Shown here in pieces: positions 22,041 through 32,526 of a DNA stretch of 64,000 bases. Source of the DNA: Pseudogymnoascus destructans (lineage: Eukaryota > Ascomycota > Leotiomycetes > Thelebolales > Thelebolaceae); contig NW_020167523.1 of NCBI RefSeq assembly GCF_001641265.1, positions 372,001 through 436,000 of the forward strand, read 5' to 3'. Under the pieces are notes generated by a model, which made no database searches, was not told the origin of the DNA, and saw only the letters and a program-made list of their open reading frames with translations. A program made the position numbers and the translations under genes. Each line of letters opens with the position of its first letter. Position 1 is the stretch's first letter.

Positions 22041-23544
22041 AGAAAACAGACGTAGGAATGCAATATAATGAGTTGCTAGCTACGATTGCCACTATGGAGA
22101 ACTTGGAGTTAGAAGAAAGACTTAAGAAAGCTTATGTAACAGACGAATGTGCAAAGTGAGTCTTAATAATTAATATTGATAAGTTTAGTGATAAATGAAT
22201 AAATGAGTAAAATCAGAAGGGAGAGGAGGATAAATGTCATGTGACCAGATCCTTATGCGGGCTTTTAAGGTTTGGGAGCGGGGACTACAGTAATTCCAAA
22301 TCGGGCCTCCGAGGACTCGGGACTCGAGGACTCGGGACTCGGGACTCGAGGACTCGGGACTGAGATTCCCATCGCCTGAATCGACACGAAGTGTCCAAGA
22401 AGGAAATGAGCGTATGGAGTCGCGGCCGTAAGGCATATTTTATGGATTCTGCAGATATCGAGACGGCACGGGTAGCTGAGACATGATTAACTCGTAAAAT
22501 ACCATCCATCCAAGCGTCCTACTCCCCACTTGAAACGCTGATTTCTGCTCTTATGACCGCGTTTGCCCACCCATACACATTACGCGCGCGGCACGTACGT
22601 GAGCTCTCCGACAGCTTGGTAGCGAAGGGAAACCTAGCTCCATCCGGGTAGAGGTGTGTGATGTGTTCGAGGTATCTCAGAGGCTGTAATAGTACTGTAA
22701 TCTTCTCTCCCAATCTCTCGTGAACTTCCTGCTATCGTCCGCCTCAATGTTGTCCAGAATATGACTTTTCTGCTTCGCGAGGGCGTCATCATAGCCGGCG
22801 ACGACTGTGGTGTAGCCTCGCACAAGAACGATTTTGCGCCGATAGGGGTAGAACATGCCTTTTGCGATGTAAGAGGGACTGTTTATACCTACATCCAATC
22901 GCTGCTGGGCTCTCCTACGCCCCCCACGCGCATTTGTGATGGTAGAGGCGCTCTTCTCGGCGTTCTCGTCGACCTGGTTCTCATAAAAGTCATCATTACC
23001 TTCTGCAGGGTCTCGTCAGGCAGCAAACCTGCGCAACCATGCTCAGAGCCAGACAGCCTATCAATTATCCATCCACAATGGCCCTCACAGAGAGATTGGA
23101 GACACGAACTGACCTATGAAGCCAGAGCTTCTTCACTGGGAGTAACACGTCAATCGTGGAGGCAGCTTTGCTACTCTGTCTCATGGGCTTCACGGAACTC
23201 AGTAGATCGGTTCGGAATCTCTGTTATTATTTTGTGGGATGGCGATGAAGAGTCTTGCAAGAAAGGAGCAGTCAGAGTCGATGCTTTGGAAGCCACGATG
23301 AGCATTCACTGAACGCACCTGCCTCTCACAAGCGTCAGTCCATTCATACCAACCCAATCGAAATTGGTATGTAGGCTCTAGATTGTAACACCAGGATATA
23401 TTTACTAATATTACCAAGCGCTCTTGCCCCAAACAACGATATCCAAAGCGTCCCGCTTATGGCGACCCCCCTCTCGACAAAACCTCGTACACAATGGAAC
23501 TCATGCCAGTGTGTACCACCGTACACCTCTGCTCGACGCCGAAG
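22041..23544. other. Region without a recognised gene, downstream of the methyltransferase
   Basis: About 1.5 kb. Open frames exist on both strands, for example 22761-23312 (+), 22677-22898 (-) reading RRKIVLVRGYTTVVAGYDDA, and 22519-22713 (-). Because the adjacent gene is split into 13 small exons, another intron-rich gene could hide here, but I could not assemble one. A small minisatellite at 22311-22362 is listed separately. Confidence 0.4.
22311..22362. repeat. GAGGACTCGGGACTC minisatellite
   Basis: Imperfect tandem units GAGGACTCGGGACTC and GGGACTC, about six GGGACTC/GGACTCG cores in 52 bp. Confidence 0.8.
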
Positions 23545-25439
23545 CTATCGTGACTGAGGCGCCTTTCGACCAATGCAAACATATCTTGCGGGCATTGTCA
23601 GCCATATACAACGAACACGGGCGTTGTACTTACAGTGGAAAATACGCCTGCGAACCCCCACTGGATTAGAAATGCTACCAACTGTTGGTCATGCCACTTA
23701 CCTTGAACACGGGGTTATCCGCTTCATTTCGGGCATGGGCTATCAGAAGCTGAACGTCATTCGGTGCCATTCCGAGCCTCTCAGCTGTGGGACTGTGTTA
23801 ACGGCAGATTCTCTTGATCGACGATCCGAGCAGAGTAACATACTTAACGGGTATATTGCCAGAGAGGATAGAAAGCTCTGGACGTTGTCTCTATTTTCGG
23901 CGCCGATCCTTCGTTCTCGTTCGTCTTGGTTGATAATTTCAGTCAGTGCCTGACGACTATTTGCATTGCTGGCCGAAGTTCAACTCACCATCGGACCATG
24001 CGCACGTGGGCAAAGGTATCATTCTATGATCGATATCCACGAACCCGGCGGTCCGCATTGCATTGGCCAGGTGCAGAGGCATCCTGAGATCCTTGAGGCC
24101 TTCCATGCTTTGGAACATTTGTGTGCTCCACTGTCGAAGGCCATGTTCTGCCGTATAATCAACATCTCAGCCAGTTTATTTCGAGACGCCAACAGCATAC
24201 CATCGGTCAACGTGCCGTTGTACGACTGAACCTGGTAATAGACTTCGACCATTTGACACCAACCACCTGTGGAGCGCACAAATCAACAGCTGCTAGTCTT
24301 ATCTTTCGAATGGTTTGTTTCGCACCTGGTCTTGTGACGCGGAATAGGTCTCGAAGGTATGTGGTCCATCGCGCTGCGTTGATGCCGCCTGTTTGGATTC
24401 ATCAGCTTCGGTCTTTGGACATCACAGCGTGGTTCAGCGTCACCTGCTACGAGCTGGGAGTGGACTATGTCGAATGAGTTTCGAGCGAAGGTGAATCTGG
24501 AGTTCTCGTCAGGTTATAGCCTCGATCAAAGAGTCTGAGCCCTACTAACCTTCGATTGAGATCGTCGACCTAGGTTTTTAGCTCATCAGCATGTGTTGTG
24601 TTGGCAGCTGTGCGGGTAACAAAAGACGGGTTATGGACGTCATTGTCCACATTGCCCGGCCTTGGGCTGTGGGATCGTAACTCGCGGTGTGATGGCAAAG
24701 TTCAGCTTGCGAAATTGCAATATCAAGGGCAAGCAGCGACCGAGAATGCTGGAAAGAGGGGTACTATTTAGTGTGGAAACATACCTGGAGATGGAGATTG
24801 ACAGGTATTTCATCTGGCTGCATGTGGCTGCTTATGTCGACACCATAGACCTAAAGTGGTTGGAGGAAAGTCAGCTCGTTGATCCTCTAGGCATGGTTAT
24901 AGTCAAATTTGCATTGCTCCTCGTCGCTCCTTGTCGCTCCTTGTCGCTTGCACGGAGGACCATTCGCTATGCTGATTCAGGAGTATCGCTGTTGCAAGAT
25001 GAACGTCTACAAACCTCACAGCGCGGATACTGCTCAGCTACATCGACAGCCCATGACGCAGATCCATGTCCACAGTCGAGGATTCTTCTTGGGTTATTGA
25101 CGGGCGGGAATACGAGGCGTTCGTCGAAGACGATGGAAAGAAGCCTGTGCTGGCGCGTCAGGCGCTCAATCTCGTCCTACCACAAGTTAGCGACAACCTT
25201 AGGGTATCAGGAGGGCCCCTGCTGGAGGCATGTCGATTATCACCTCGTCAATAGGCGAGAAATATATTGAATTCTCTACGGAATGCTGTTGGAACTCCCT
25301 GTTATGGTATGTGACCGTTTCCAGATAGCGGGGGTCAACTTCGGTGGTGCCTTCATCATGCTCACGAGAACTTGTCCGACGTCAACTCCGCACGTATTAA
25401 TGCGGATGGACTTAAATCGGTAGCTTACCTGGACGACAT
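23545..25439 (-). CDS. LaeA/UMTA-like SAM-dependent methyltransferase, 13 exons
   Basis: Exons on the minus strand: 25439-25429, 25370-25244, 25176-25015, 24850-24785, 24570-24551, 24496-24444, 24388-24326, 24266-24201, 24147-23989, 23924-23844, 23784-23702, 23647-23634, 23584-23545. All twelve introns (49-214 bp) are GT-AG and every phase matches, giving 314 residues without a stop. Landmarks: FSPIDEDEIERLTRQHRLLS (41-60), SAM motif I LDCGHGSA (79-86), VYGVDISSHMQPDEIP (101-116), FDIVHSQLVAGGIN, FRVTRPGGWCQMVEVYYQVQ, LRQWSTQ, MRTAGFVDIDHRMIPLPTC, and the family ending YVCIGRK. Motif I has His where the usual DxGxGxG pattern has any residue, so it is intact. Fungal relatives include regulators and tailoring enzymes of secondary metabolism; the substrate cannot be told. 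It stands alone between transposon tracts, with no cluster genes recognised nearby. Confidence 0.87.
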
Positions 25440-27284
25440 CTTGGGAGGAGTGCTATGTTTCCGACCGTTTGTCAGACTCTGACCGATTCGCTGGGACGAT
25501 GGCTTGTACTTTTCTAAACCTTGGGTGTCGTTGATGTGATGGACTTCTCCTGCCAGTCTTTATAGGCAGCCCAACTACTGTACACCAACCGGAACTAATT
25601 ATCACACTGTTGGAATTATTATTGAGCCGTTGGAAGGGCTGACATGGTTGCTGATGGGTGACATGTCCAACCCAATAGAATTGCTTACAAAAAGCTAAGA
25701 TATGCGGAGATATACCGACAACGGACTCTGGCTAATCATACAGACAATGGCGGAGCGTTCAACTTGGTGTTAACCAGTTGCCGCTAAGGTTACAGGGCGT
25801 CTGCCAACTGGACATCATGCCTCCCGGGACTTTGGTGTATTTCTCCTACAGGAATTTTGGAACTACAGTACGTCGAAGTGGGCCTGTTGGCTGAAGCGAA
25901 TGGAATATAGGATAGTCTGTTTTGGACCGTCTGGAGGAGCCAGAAACACACGTTGGACAAGACGATGGCGCCTACACCCGTTACTAGCCTTGTACTTTAC
26001 CACTGTACCACTTGCCTTGGCTGGCCCGACATCCCGCCGTCTTAAACATCAAGGGAAAATCTACGCTTGCATGGTTGTGCTACCCAGTCAAACGCCCCAT
26101 GTGGAATATTTGATACCGGTAATTCGGTACAGCACACCAAAGTCGGACCCGCCAAATCAGGTCTGACCCGATTACCTTGCCTTACGTTGTAAGCAATGGT
26201 TGCTTGCATCATCCGTATGGCTGTGTATGGCTGTGTATGGCTGTATTCGCGCTGAGTACCGACCAAAACAAGGCAAGTGTTCGCCTCCATGAGTTCCCCT
26301 TCTCCTAATTTCCTTGGCCCCCTGAGGAGACATACAGGGTCCTGATGGTGTCATGGCGATGAGGCGTCGAATAGAGTCCAGTTGAGGAGATAAAACCAGT
26401 TGTTCTTGGTCTCAGAAAGGTATAGGTGGCCCGCGAATAGCATAGGCTGCGTGCAAGCTTCAGAGGACGCCTGGAACTGAACTACTTATACTCTAGTGTG
26501 GTCCTGAAAATCCTCCGGCCTGACTTTCAAACGATAATCGACAAGGGCTCTAATACAACTATTGCGGGACGGTATGGGTTTGCGGAGCATACTCTGATGG
26601 AACGTGTGAGAATCTCTAGTGGAAGCACCCTTACTGTCCATCCCTTACTGTCCATCTGAGACTGTTTTTCACATGCTATTCCCTCGATATCAATATCCCC
26701 TCATCTCTACTCTTTCCCATATGTCGAGGATGCAGGACGGGTCTACTTTGGTAATATCACGCCCGTTGTACTTATTGAAATCACGATGGAAAGTTCTCTT
26801 GCCCTTGTGGAATTAGTAAAAGTGGGTAAATTACAATGAACAGGCGGTGTCTCAAGAATAAAACCAACTAAAAATAAGAACGAGAGATTAAAAAGAACTC
26901 ATCCCGTCCTATTTTCTTGAGACTTGTTTAGATCTGGCTGGCTAGAGACGGGCCATATATGCAGTCTCCAGGGGCAAAAGAAACCAAATTTGATATTACA
27001 CCACCCTAGGAGAGTGTTGTACCGCATTTTACCGCATTTCTCTGAACAACGTGGGACTTCAGACGGGAAGCGAGTTAATGAAACCTTAAAACAGTTCCCC
27101 CCCCATGATTGCAGGGGTCCCGCAATGATTACGGCCCGCGTCTCGGACGGCGCGTCTAGCCTCCCATTCCGCGTAACGGGCCTGCAAAAAAGTTGACATC
27201 ACGAGTTGCACGGCACCGCGCGATTGATCCATTGGGTCTGCAACAGCTTCACGATAACTCAACGAATAGCACATATACGCCATC
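25440..27284. other. Intergenic region upstream of the methyltransferase and of AIM41
   Basis: About 1.8 kb, no recognised gene. It must contain the promoters of both flanking genes, which are divergent. Short frames (25900-26166, 26924-27196) show no family motif. A three-fold GTATGGCTGT tandem repeat lies at 26215-26243. Confidence 0.5.
26215..26243. repeat. GTATGGCTGT tandem repeat
   Basis: Three near-perfect copies of a 10-bp unit. Short and probably neutral. Confidence 0.75.
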
Positions 27285-27903
27285 ATGCTTTCCCGAACCG
27301 TATTCAGAGCTGCGCGACCATGCTGTCGCTTCTATTCGTCCAGCACGACGGGAACTGGCACCGCGCCCCCAATGCTGCTTAAGATCCGGTGCCGCTTTCA
27401 CCTCCCCATCCCACCCCATCCGTCAAGCAACACCCCACTAACCTCCCCTCCTCTGCAGCAAGGATCTCAAGACCGCGATGCAAGACAAGGACAAGAACAA
27501 GCTCAACGTCCTCCGCGCGCTGCTCTCGCAATCCCTCAACGCCTCCAAGACCAACTCGCCCATCGTGACGGATATGCAGATGCTAGCCCTTGTGCGCAAG
27601 AACGCGGCGGCGAGCAAGCAGGCCGCGGCGGGGTTTGTGGAGGCGGGGAGGCAGGATTTGGCGGATAAGGAGGCGGAGCAGATGAGGGTTATGGAGGAGT
27701 ATATTGGGGAGGTGAAGACGGTGGGGGAGGAGGAGATTAGGAGGGTTGTTGGGGGGGTGGTGGAGGGGTTGAGGGCGGAGGCGGGGGGGAAGAAGGTGCA
27801 GATGGGGGAGGTGCTGAAGAAGGTGTTTAGTAAGGAGATGTTGGGGGAGAGGAATGTGGAGAGGGCGGATGTGGCGAGGATTGTAAAGGAGTTGCTGGCG
27901 TAG
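27285..27903 (+). CDS. AIM41: Mitochondrial GatB/YqeY-domain protein Aim41
   Basis: Exon 1 (27285-27388) encodes an Arg/Ser-rich mitochondrial-type presequence (MLSRTVFRAARPCCRFYSSS). A 70-bp intron (27389-27458, GTGCCG...CTGCAG) leads to exon 2 (27459-27903). The 182-residue product has the YqeY core: KDLKTAMQDKDKNKLNVLRA, SPIVTDMQMLALVRKNAAAS, then GRQDLADKEAEQ and the C-terminal helical domain ending VARIVKELLA. YqeY proteins resemble the tail domain of the GatB amidotransferase subunit; Aim41's role in mitochondria is poorly defined. The 3' half is strongly G-biased on the coding strand. It converges with GCP2 (316 bp between stops). Confidence 0.9.
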
Positions 27904-28219
27904 GGGGTGGTTGGGAGATTCTGGTCGGGGGGGTTGTACGATGCAATGGGGCACTGAGGGTGGCTGGGGACAGAATATTGTGAGTGCCATTGAGGCACTT
28001 ATTGTACAGTACATTTATATACATCTAATGACACGCTACTCCTACCCGGCTGTAACTACTACCGGATCTGCCCATTCTGGCTTGGTATGTAAAACTCCAC
28101 GGGTCGCTTCATCAAGAGGAAACTTCTTGGTAGACATGGATATCATTAAACCTTTTCCCCAAACGCCGCTCAATACTTTCAATGTTATTCAGAAGACAAC
28201 TTATTCAGAAGACAACCGA

Positions 28220-31047
28220 TCATGCAATACCATCCTCGTCAGTCCTCAGGCCACTAAACGGCGTTCCTTGGTTTGCCGTGCTGAGTCTGGCGCAAAGGCC
28301 GAGAAGCACGACGGTCTCGGTGGCGGCGTAGTGGTTGAGACTGTCTAGCAGAATCTGGAGATGTCTGCTGAAATTGTATTCGTATTTGTGGAGCGTCTCG
28401 TTGATTTTCTCGAGTCTGGCTGCCTCGCTGACCTTTCCGGCGTTGGAGGAGGTCGAGTCGGAGTGTCGCGCGCTTCGCTCGTCTTGGAACCGTTGCCATT
28501 GCTTCTTGCTCATGTTATTTGGTTTGTTGGGGCCGTTCAAGTCCGTATCGGTCTTCTCCAATTCCCTCGAGAGCCATGCCGTGTAGCTGGCGAACATGGA
28601 GCAAGTTTGCATTAGTTTCGAGTGCACCTATCGATGGTCAGTATCTGATATGGACAACATTAAATAAAGCGAATACGCACCCTCAATAGCCGGCTATTAG
28701 TTAGCATACACTCCTTCAGGCAAGTATCAAGAAAGTCGACGTGATCCTGCATCAGCTCATCAACAGTGCGGCTCGCCGGTGCAGAGTCATCCTTATTCTC
28801 GTCCCTGGTCTTCAGTCGCGCCATGAGAGCCTGCCAATTCGGCTCAATAACCTCAGCAGTACAGAAGTACAACAGCTGCTGTACAAACACAAGCATACGG
28901 GCTCGTAAAGTCCAAGCTCTTCGTTTCCACATTTCCATAGGCCTGTGCGAGCTCTTATGAGTCCACACCGTTGCTCGGTTGTGAGTCTGCCAGCTCGAAA
29001 CGAGCTGCTGCTCCAGATAGCGAAGCGAAAGCAGATATCGAAAGAGAGCCTGGTATCTCCATACTGTCTTGCGACTGATAACCAGAGATACAGGGAACGG
29101 AACCGAGTAATCTAGTTGGAGAGATGTGTAGCCAATAGCCGATTTTTCTGTCTCTGCCGTTGTCTGCGCCGGGGCCTGGAATTTCTCGCCCTCTTCTATG
29201 CCAGAGATGTTGACAACTCTTGTCAATGAGTTTGTCAAGCTGATATCATTCATCTCAACCTTGACATCCTCCTTGAAAGGATCAAGTGCGGCAACACTGC
29301 CAGGCTGACGTAGAACAAGATCCAACAGTGACTGTAGCTTGCTTGTGTTGACAGCCTTGACCGGCTTTCGAAGCTCGGATGTTCCCAATTCAAGAAAGTA
29401 TGAGAAGAAATCCGATTGATCCAAGAAAAAGTAATGCTTCAGCGACCTCAGGCGGGCAGGGAGTGCATGGGTTGTGAGTAATAGTCTCAGAAGCGACTCG
29501 TTCGCGTGTGCGTATGCGCTGTTGACGTTGTCTAGGAATCGATTGTCGTCGAATGATCTTGGCACGTCCTTGACGGCCTTGCTCACATCCACTCCACCAC
29601 ACTCTCTGACAACGTTGAGATACTTTCCAGCCAACAGGACCTTGTCTTTGACAGCCTCCAGCTGTGGAGGCACATCTTGCTCTCGAACCGTATATCGCCG
29701 TTCCCAGTACTCGTCGGTATAGTCCTGTTCCAGCCTTTCGCGCTTGATACTCTTCTGCTCCTTAACCAAGAACTCTGCATGCGGGTCTTTTATGCTCCCA
29801 TGATGGAGCCACTCGTTCAGCATCATCATATAAGGCCGGCTTGCATCCCGCAGCAATCCAGTCAGCAGTGTTCTCGCCGCCGGATCTCCCGACATAGTTT
29901 CGAGCCTCCTTGTCATCAAACCCAACACATTCCCTCCCTTGCAGATCTTCTTGCCAGGTATGCTACCCGGCCCAAGATCACCGCCCTCTCGGAGATTCTC
30001 CAAAATATTTTCAATGTCGTCGAAATCGCCTTCTGAGTCCTCCAAATCCTCTTCTAACAAGGAATTCCGTTTTAATATCTCATGCGCCAACGAATAAACC
30101 TGGAACATCATATGACTCGTAGGAAGCGTATGGAGGTTGAGAACATGCAAAGTAAACGACGGATTTGTAAGGAACTGCGTCTCCAGCTGAGCGATCAGAA
30201 CAAGATAATCCTGTAAAAGCTTCCGTATAGCCGCGCAAAGAGCATGGTTCACAGCCCCAAACTCCTCTCTGCTCTGCACTTCAACAAACGCTTCCACGGC
30301 CATATAATGAGTAGCCATCTTCAGCATAGTCGTCGTAAGGTCGCGCAGACTCGGGTCCAAGCCCGGGTGTATTTTAAATGTCGGACCAGCAAGCCGTTCC
30401 TTCTCGGCACTGGGATTGTATGACGGCGCAAATCGTATGTACTGTCCCTCGTAGCCCATAAAAACGAACAGCAGGTCCTCCAGAATAGACGACTCCTGCG
30501 CATCGAGTGACAGCTCCTGCAGAGGTCTAGGCTGTAGCGATTGTGGTGCCTGGGAAGCCAGGGGAGGGATCGAGATTCGTGCCGCCAATGGTGCACTCGT
30601 GTGGGGTATCAGAACAGCTCGAGGGTCCCAAAGAAGCTGCTGAGGCTCAGGTTTGCTCGGTATCGGTTTAACATCTGGCGTAGCATATCTCGTACGGTCG
30701 ACGGGTCTGGCGCGGCTTGTCGGCACCACGGGGGGTGCCTGTCGTCGCTCAGGGCTTCGTGGTCGTGAAGAGATGGTCTCGCGGGTTGTTACTTGGTGGC
30801 GCTCTGTTCGTCTCTCCTCTACTGCTGTTCTGCTGGAGCGCTGGGGCTGCGAGCCAGATGGCATGCGCCTGTGCTGGGAGACACCGGGCGCATTCTGTGG
30901 TGACTGTGATTGTCGTCCATCTCTGTCGGTTTTGCTTCCTCCTCCCAATGTCGAAGCCAGACGGGCTTTGGAGCTCATAACATTGTCACCGCTGGTAGTC
31001 CTCCTGTCACTAATTGTCGCAGCCCTTTGGTTCGAGGATGAAGACAT
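28220..31047 (-). CDS. SPC97: Gamma-tubulin complex component 2 (GCP2/Spc97/Alp4)
   Basis: GCP2 joins GCP3 and gamma-tubulin in the small complex that nucleates microtubules at spindle pole bodies. Exon 1 (31047-28681) and exon 2 (28627-28220) are joined by a 53-bp intron (28680-28628, GTGCGT...GATAG) in phase 0, giving 924 residues. After a Ser/Arg-rich disordered N-terminus (~1-160), the GRIP1 half starts at ESSILEDLLFVFMGYEGQYI and includes FQVYSLAHEIL and RPYMMMLNEWLHHGSIKDPH. The GRIP2 half includes LRSLKHYFFLDQSDFFSYFL, LDYSVPFPVSLVISRK and HVDFLDTCLKECML. The C-terminal exon carries a family-typical variable insert (NMSKKQWQRFQDERSARHSD). No lesion was seen. It shares a 347-bp divergent promoter with PUP2. 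Confidence 0.94.
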
Positions 31048-31394
31048 TATACGACTCTCCAGTTATTGTCGAAGTCGTAAAAAAATCCTTTGGTTCCATG
31101 GAGAAAACAGCTCAGCCTTGTCATTTCCATTTCTCGCTCTTTGGTGACGCGTGGGGTAGCGACCCGCCGACACGCTCTAGCTCCATTCGACCACAGCTTC
31201 GTGGACCAGTGCCTGCCTTGCCATCAACCCAGGACCCAAGCTTTGATTTCCAACAACAACCTCATTACTCCCATTTCTCCGTGATACCCAGGCAAACAGA
31301 AACCTCCACACCGAGATACACGTCTGTCTCAAGCTACGGTTCACATTTACACATCCTCAGCTCAAGCCTGGTAGAGTCCAGCAAGCAAACAAGC
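31048..31394. promoter_or_regulatory. Bidirectional intergenic promoter GCP2-PUP2
   Basis: The 347 bp between the two divergent start codons must carry both promoters and 5' UTRs. It is pyrimidine-rich toward PUP2. No clear TATA box was seen. Confidence 0.6.
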
Positions 31395-32342
31395 ATGTTT
31401 ATCGCACGTTCGGAATATGGTGAGTAGCCACCCAGGTGGACCACATTCTTCCAAAACCACAGCTCCAAACTAACAAATCTTCACAGATCGAGGGATCAAG
31501 TAAGCCCCATCCCCCTCCAGCCTACCCCCACCCCCTCCCTCCACATCCTCACCGATCTAACCAACCCCCCAGCACCTTCTCCCCCGAAGGCCGCCTCTTC
31601 CAAGTCGAATACTCCCTCGAAGCAATCAAGCTCGGCTCGACCGCCATCGGCGTCGCCACCGGCGGCGGCGTCGTCCTCGGCGTCGAAAAGCGCGTGACCT
31701 CCACCCTCCTCGAGACCTCCTCCGTCGAAAAGATCGTCGAAATCGACCGGCACATCGGGTGCGCCATGTCCGGACTCCAAGCCGACGCGCGCAGCATGGT
31801 CGAGCACGCGCGCGTCGAGTCGCAGAACCACGCTTTCAACTACAACGAGCCGCTGCGCGTGGAGAGCTGTACGCAGGCGATTTGCGACCTTGCGTTGAGG
31901 TTTGGGGAGGGCGCGGATGGGGAGGAGAGTATTATGAGTAGGCCGTTTGGGGTGGCGTTGTTGATTGCGGGGTTTGATGAGGATGGGCCGCAGCTGTATC
32001 ATGCGGAGCCGAGTGGGACGTTTTATAGGTATGATGCTAAGGCTATTGGGTCGGGGTCGGAGGGGGCGCAGGCGGAGTTGCAGAATGAGTTCCACAAGGT
32101 AGGTTTTCTGGTGATGGGATGAGATGAGAGATGGGAGACTTGGATGGTTGCTAATAGTGTTGGTGTAGTCTCTGACGATTGAGGAGGCCGAGACGTTGGT
32201 TCTGAAGACACTGAAGCAGGTTATGGAGGAGAAGCTCGATTCCAAGAATGTTCAGCTGGCGAGTGTGACTAAGGCGAGGGGATTCCGGATTTACACGGAT
32301 GAGGAGATGGCTGCGGTCGTGGAGAGATTACCAGCGAACTAG
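31395..32342 (+). CDS. PUP2: 20S proteasome subunit alpha type 5
   Basis: A structural alpha-ring subunit of the 20S core. Exons: 31395-31419, 31487-31499, 31573-32098, 32169-32342. The second is a 13-nt microexon, needed to make the conserved N-terminus MFIARSEYDRGINTFSPEGR. The introns are GT-AG (67, 73 and 70 bp). The product has 245 residues, the family length. It carries the alpha signature FSPEGRLFQVEYSLEAIK, then GVEKRVTSTLLETSSVEKIV, GCAMSGLQADARSMVEHAR and MSRPFGVALLIAGFDEDGPQ. As an alpha subunit it lacks the catalytic Thr. It converges with the Zn2Cys6 gene (184 bp between stops). Confidence 0.96.
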
Positions 32343-32526
32343 ACTGAGCTATGTATTTTATGATAGAGATTGGAGTTCCTGAAAGCAAAAGTCACTGGCA
32401 TCTGGCATCTGTATGTTTTATGCTGATTAGAGAAGCGTGAGGTCATTATTTTTGAATTACACACTAGATGCGATGGAACTCAAAACACCACAGTGCCCCC
32501 TTTATCCATACTCCCAAGCCATGCAT

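Noticed and set aside
25440..27284. Search for secondary-metabolism genes beside the methyltransferase
   Set aside because: I found no ketosynthase, P450, oxidoreductase or transporter motifs on either strand.
31496..32245. Minus-strand 249-codon frame opposite PUP2
   Set aside because: Pure shadow of the proteasome gene; the plus strand has the conserved protein with introns.
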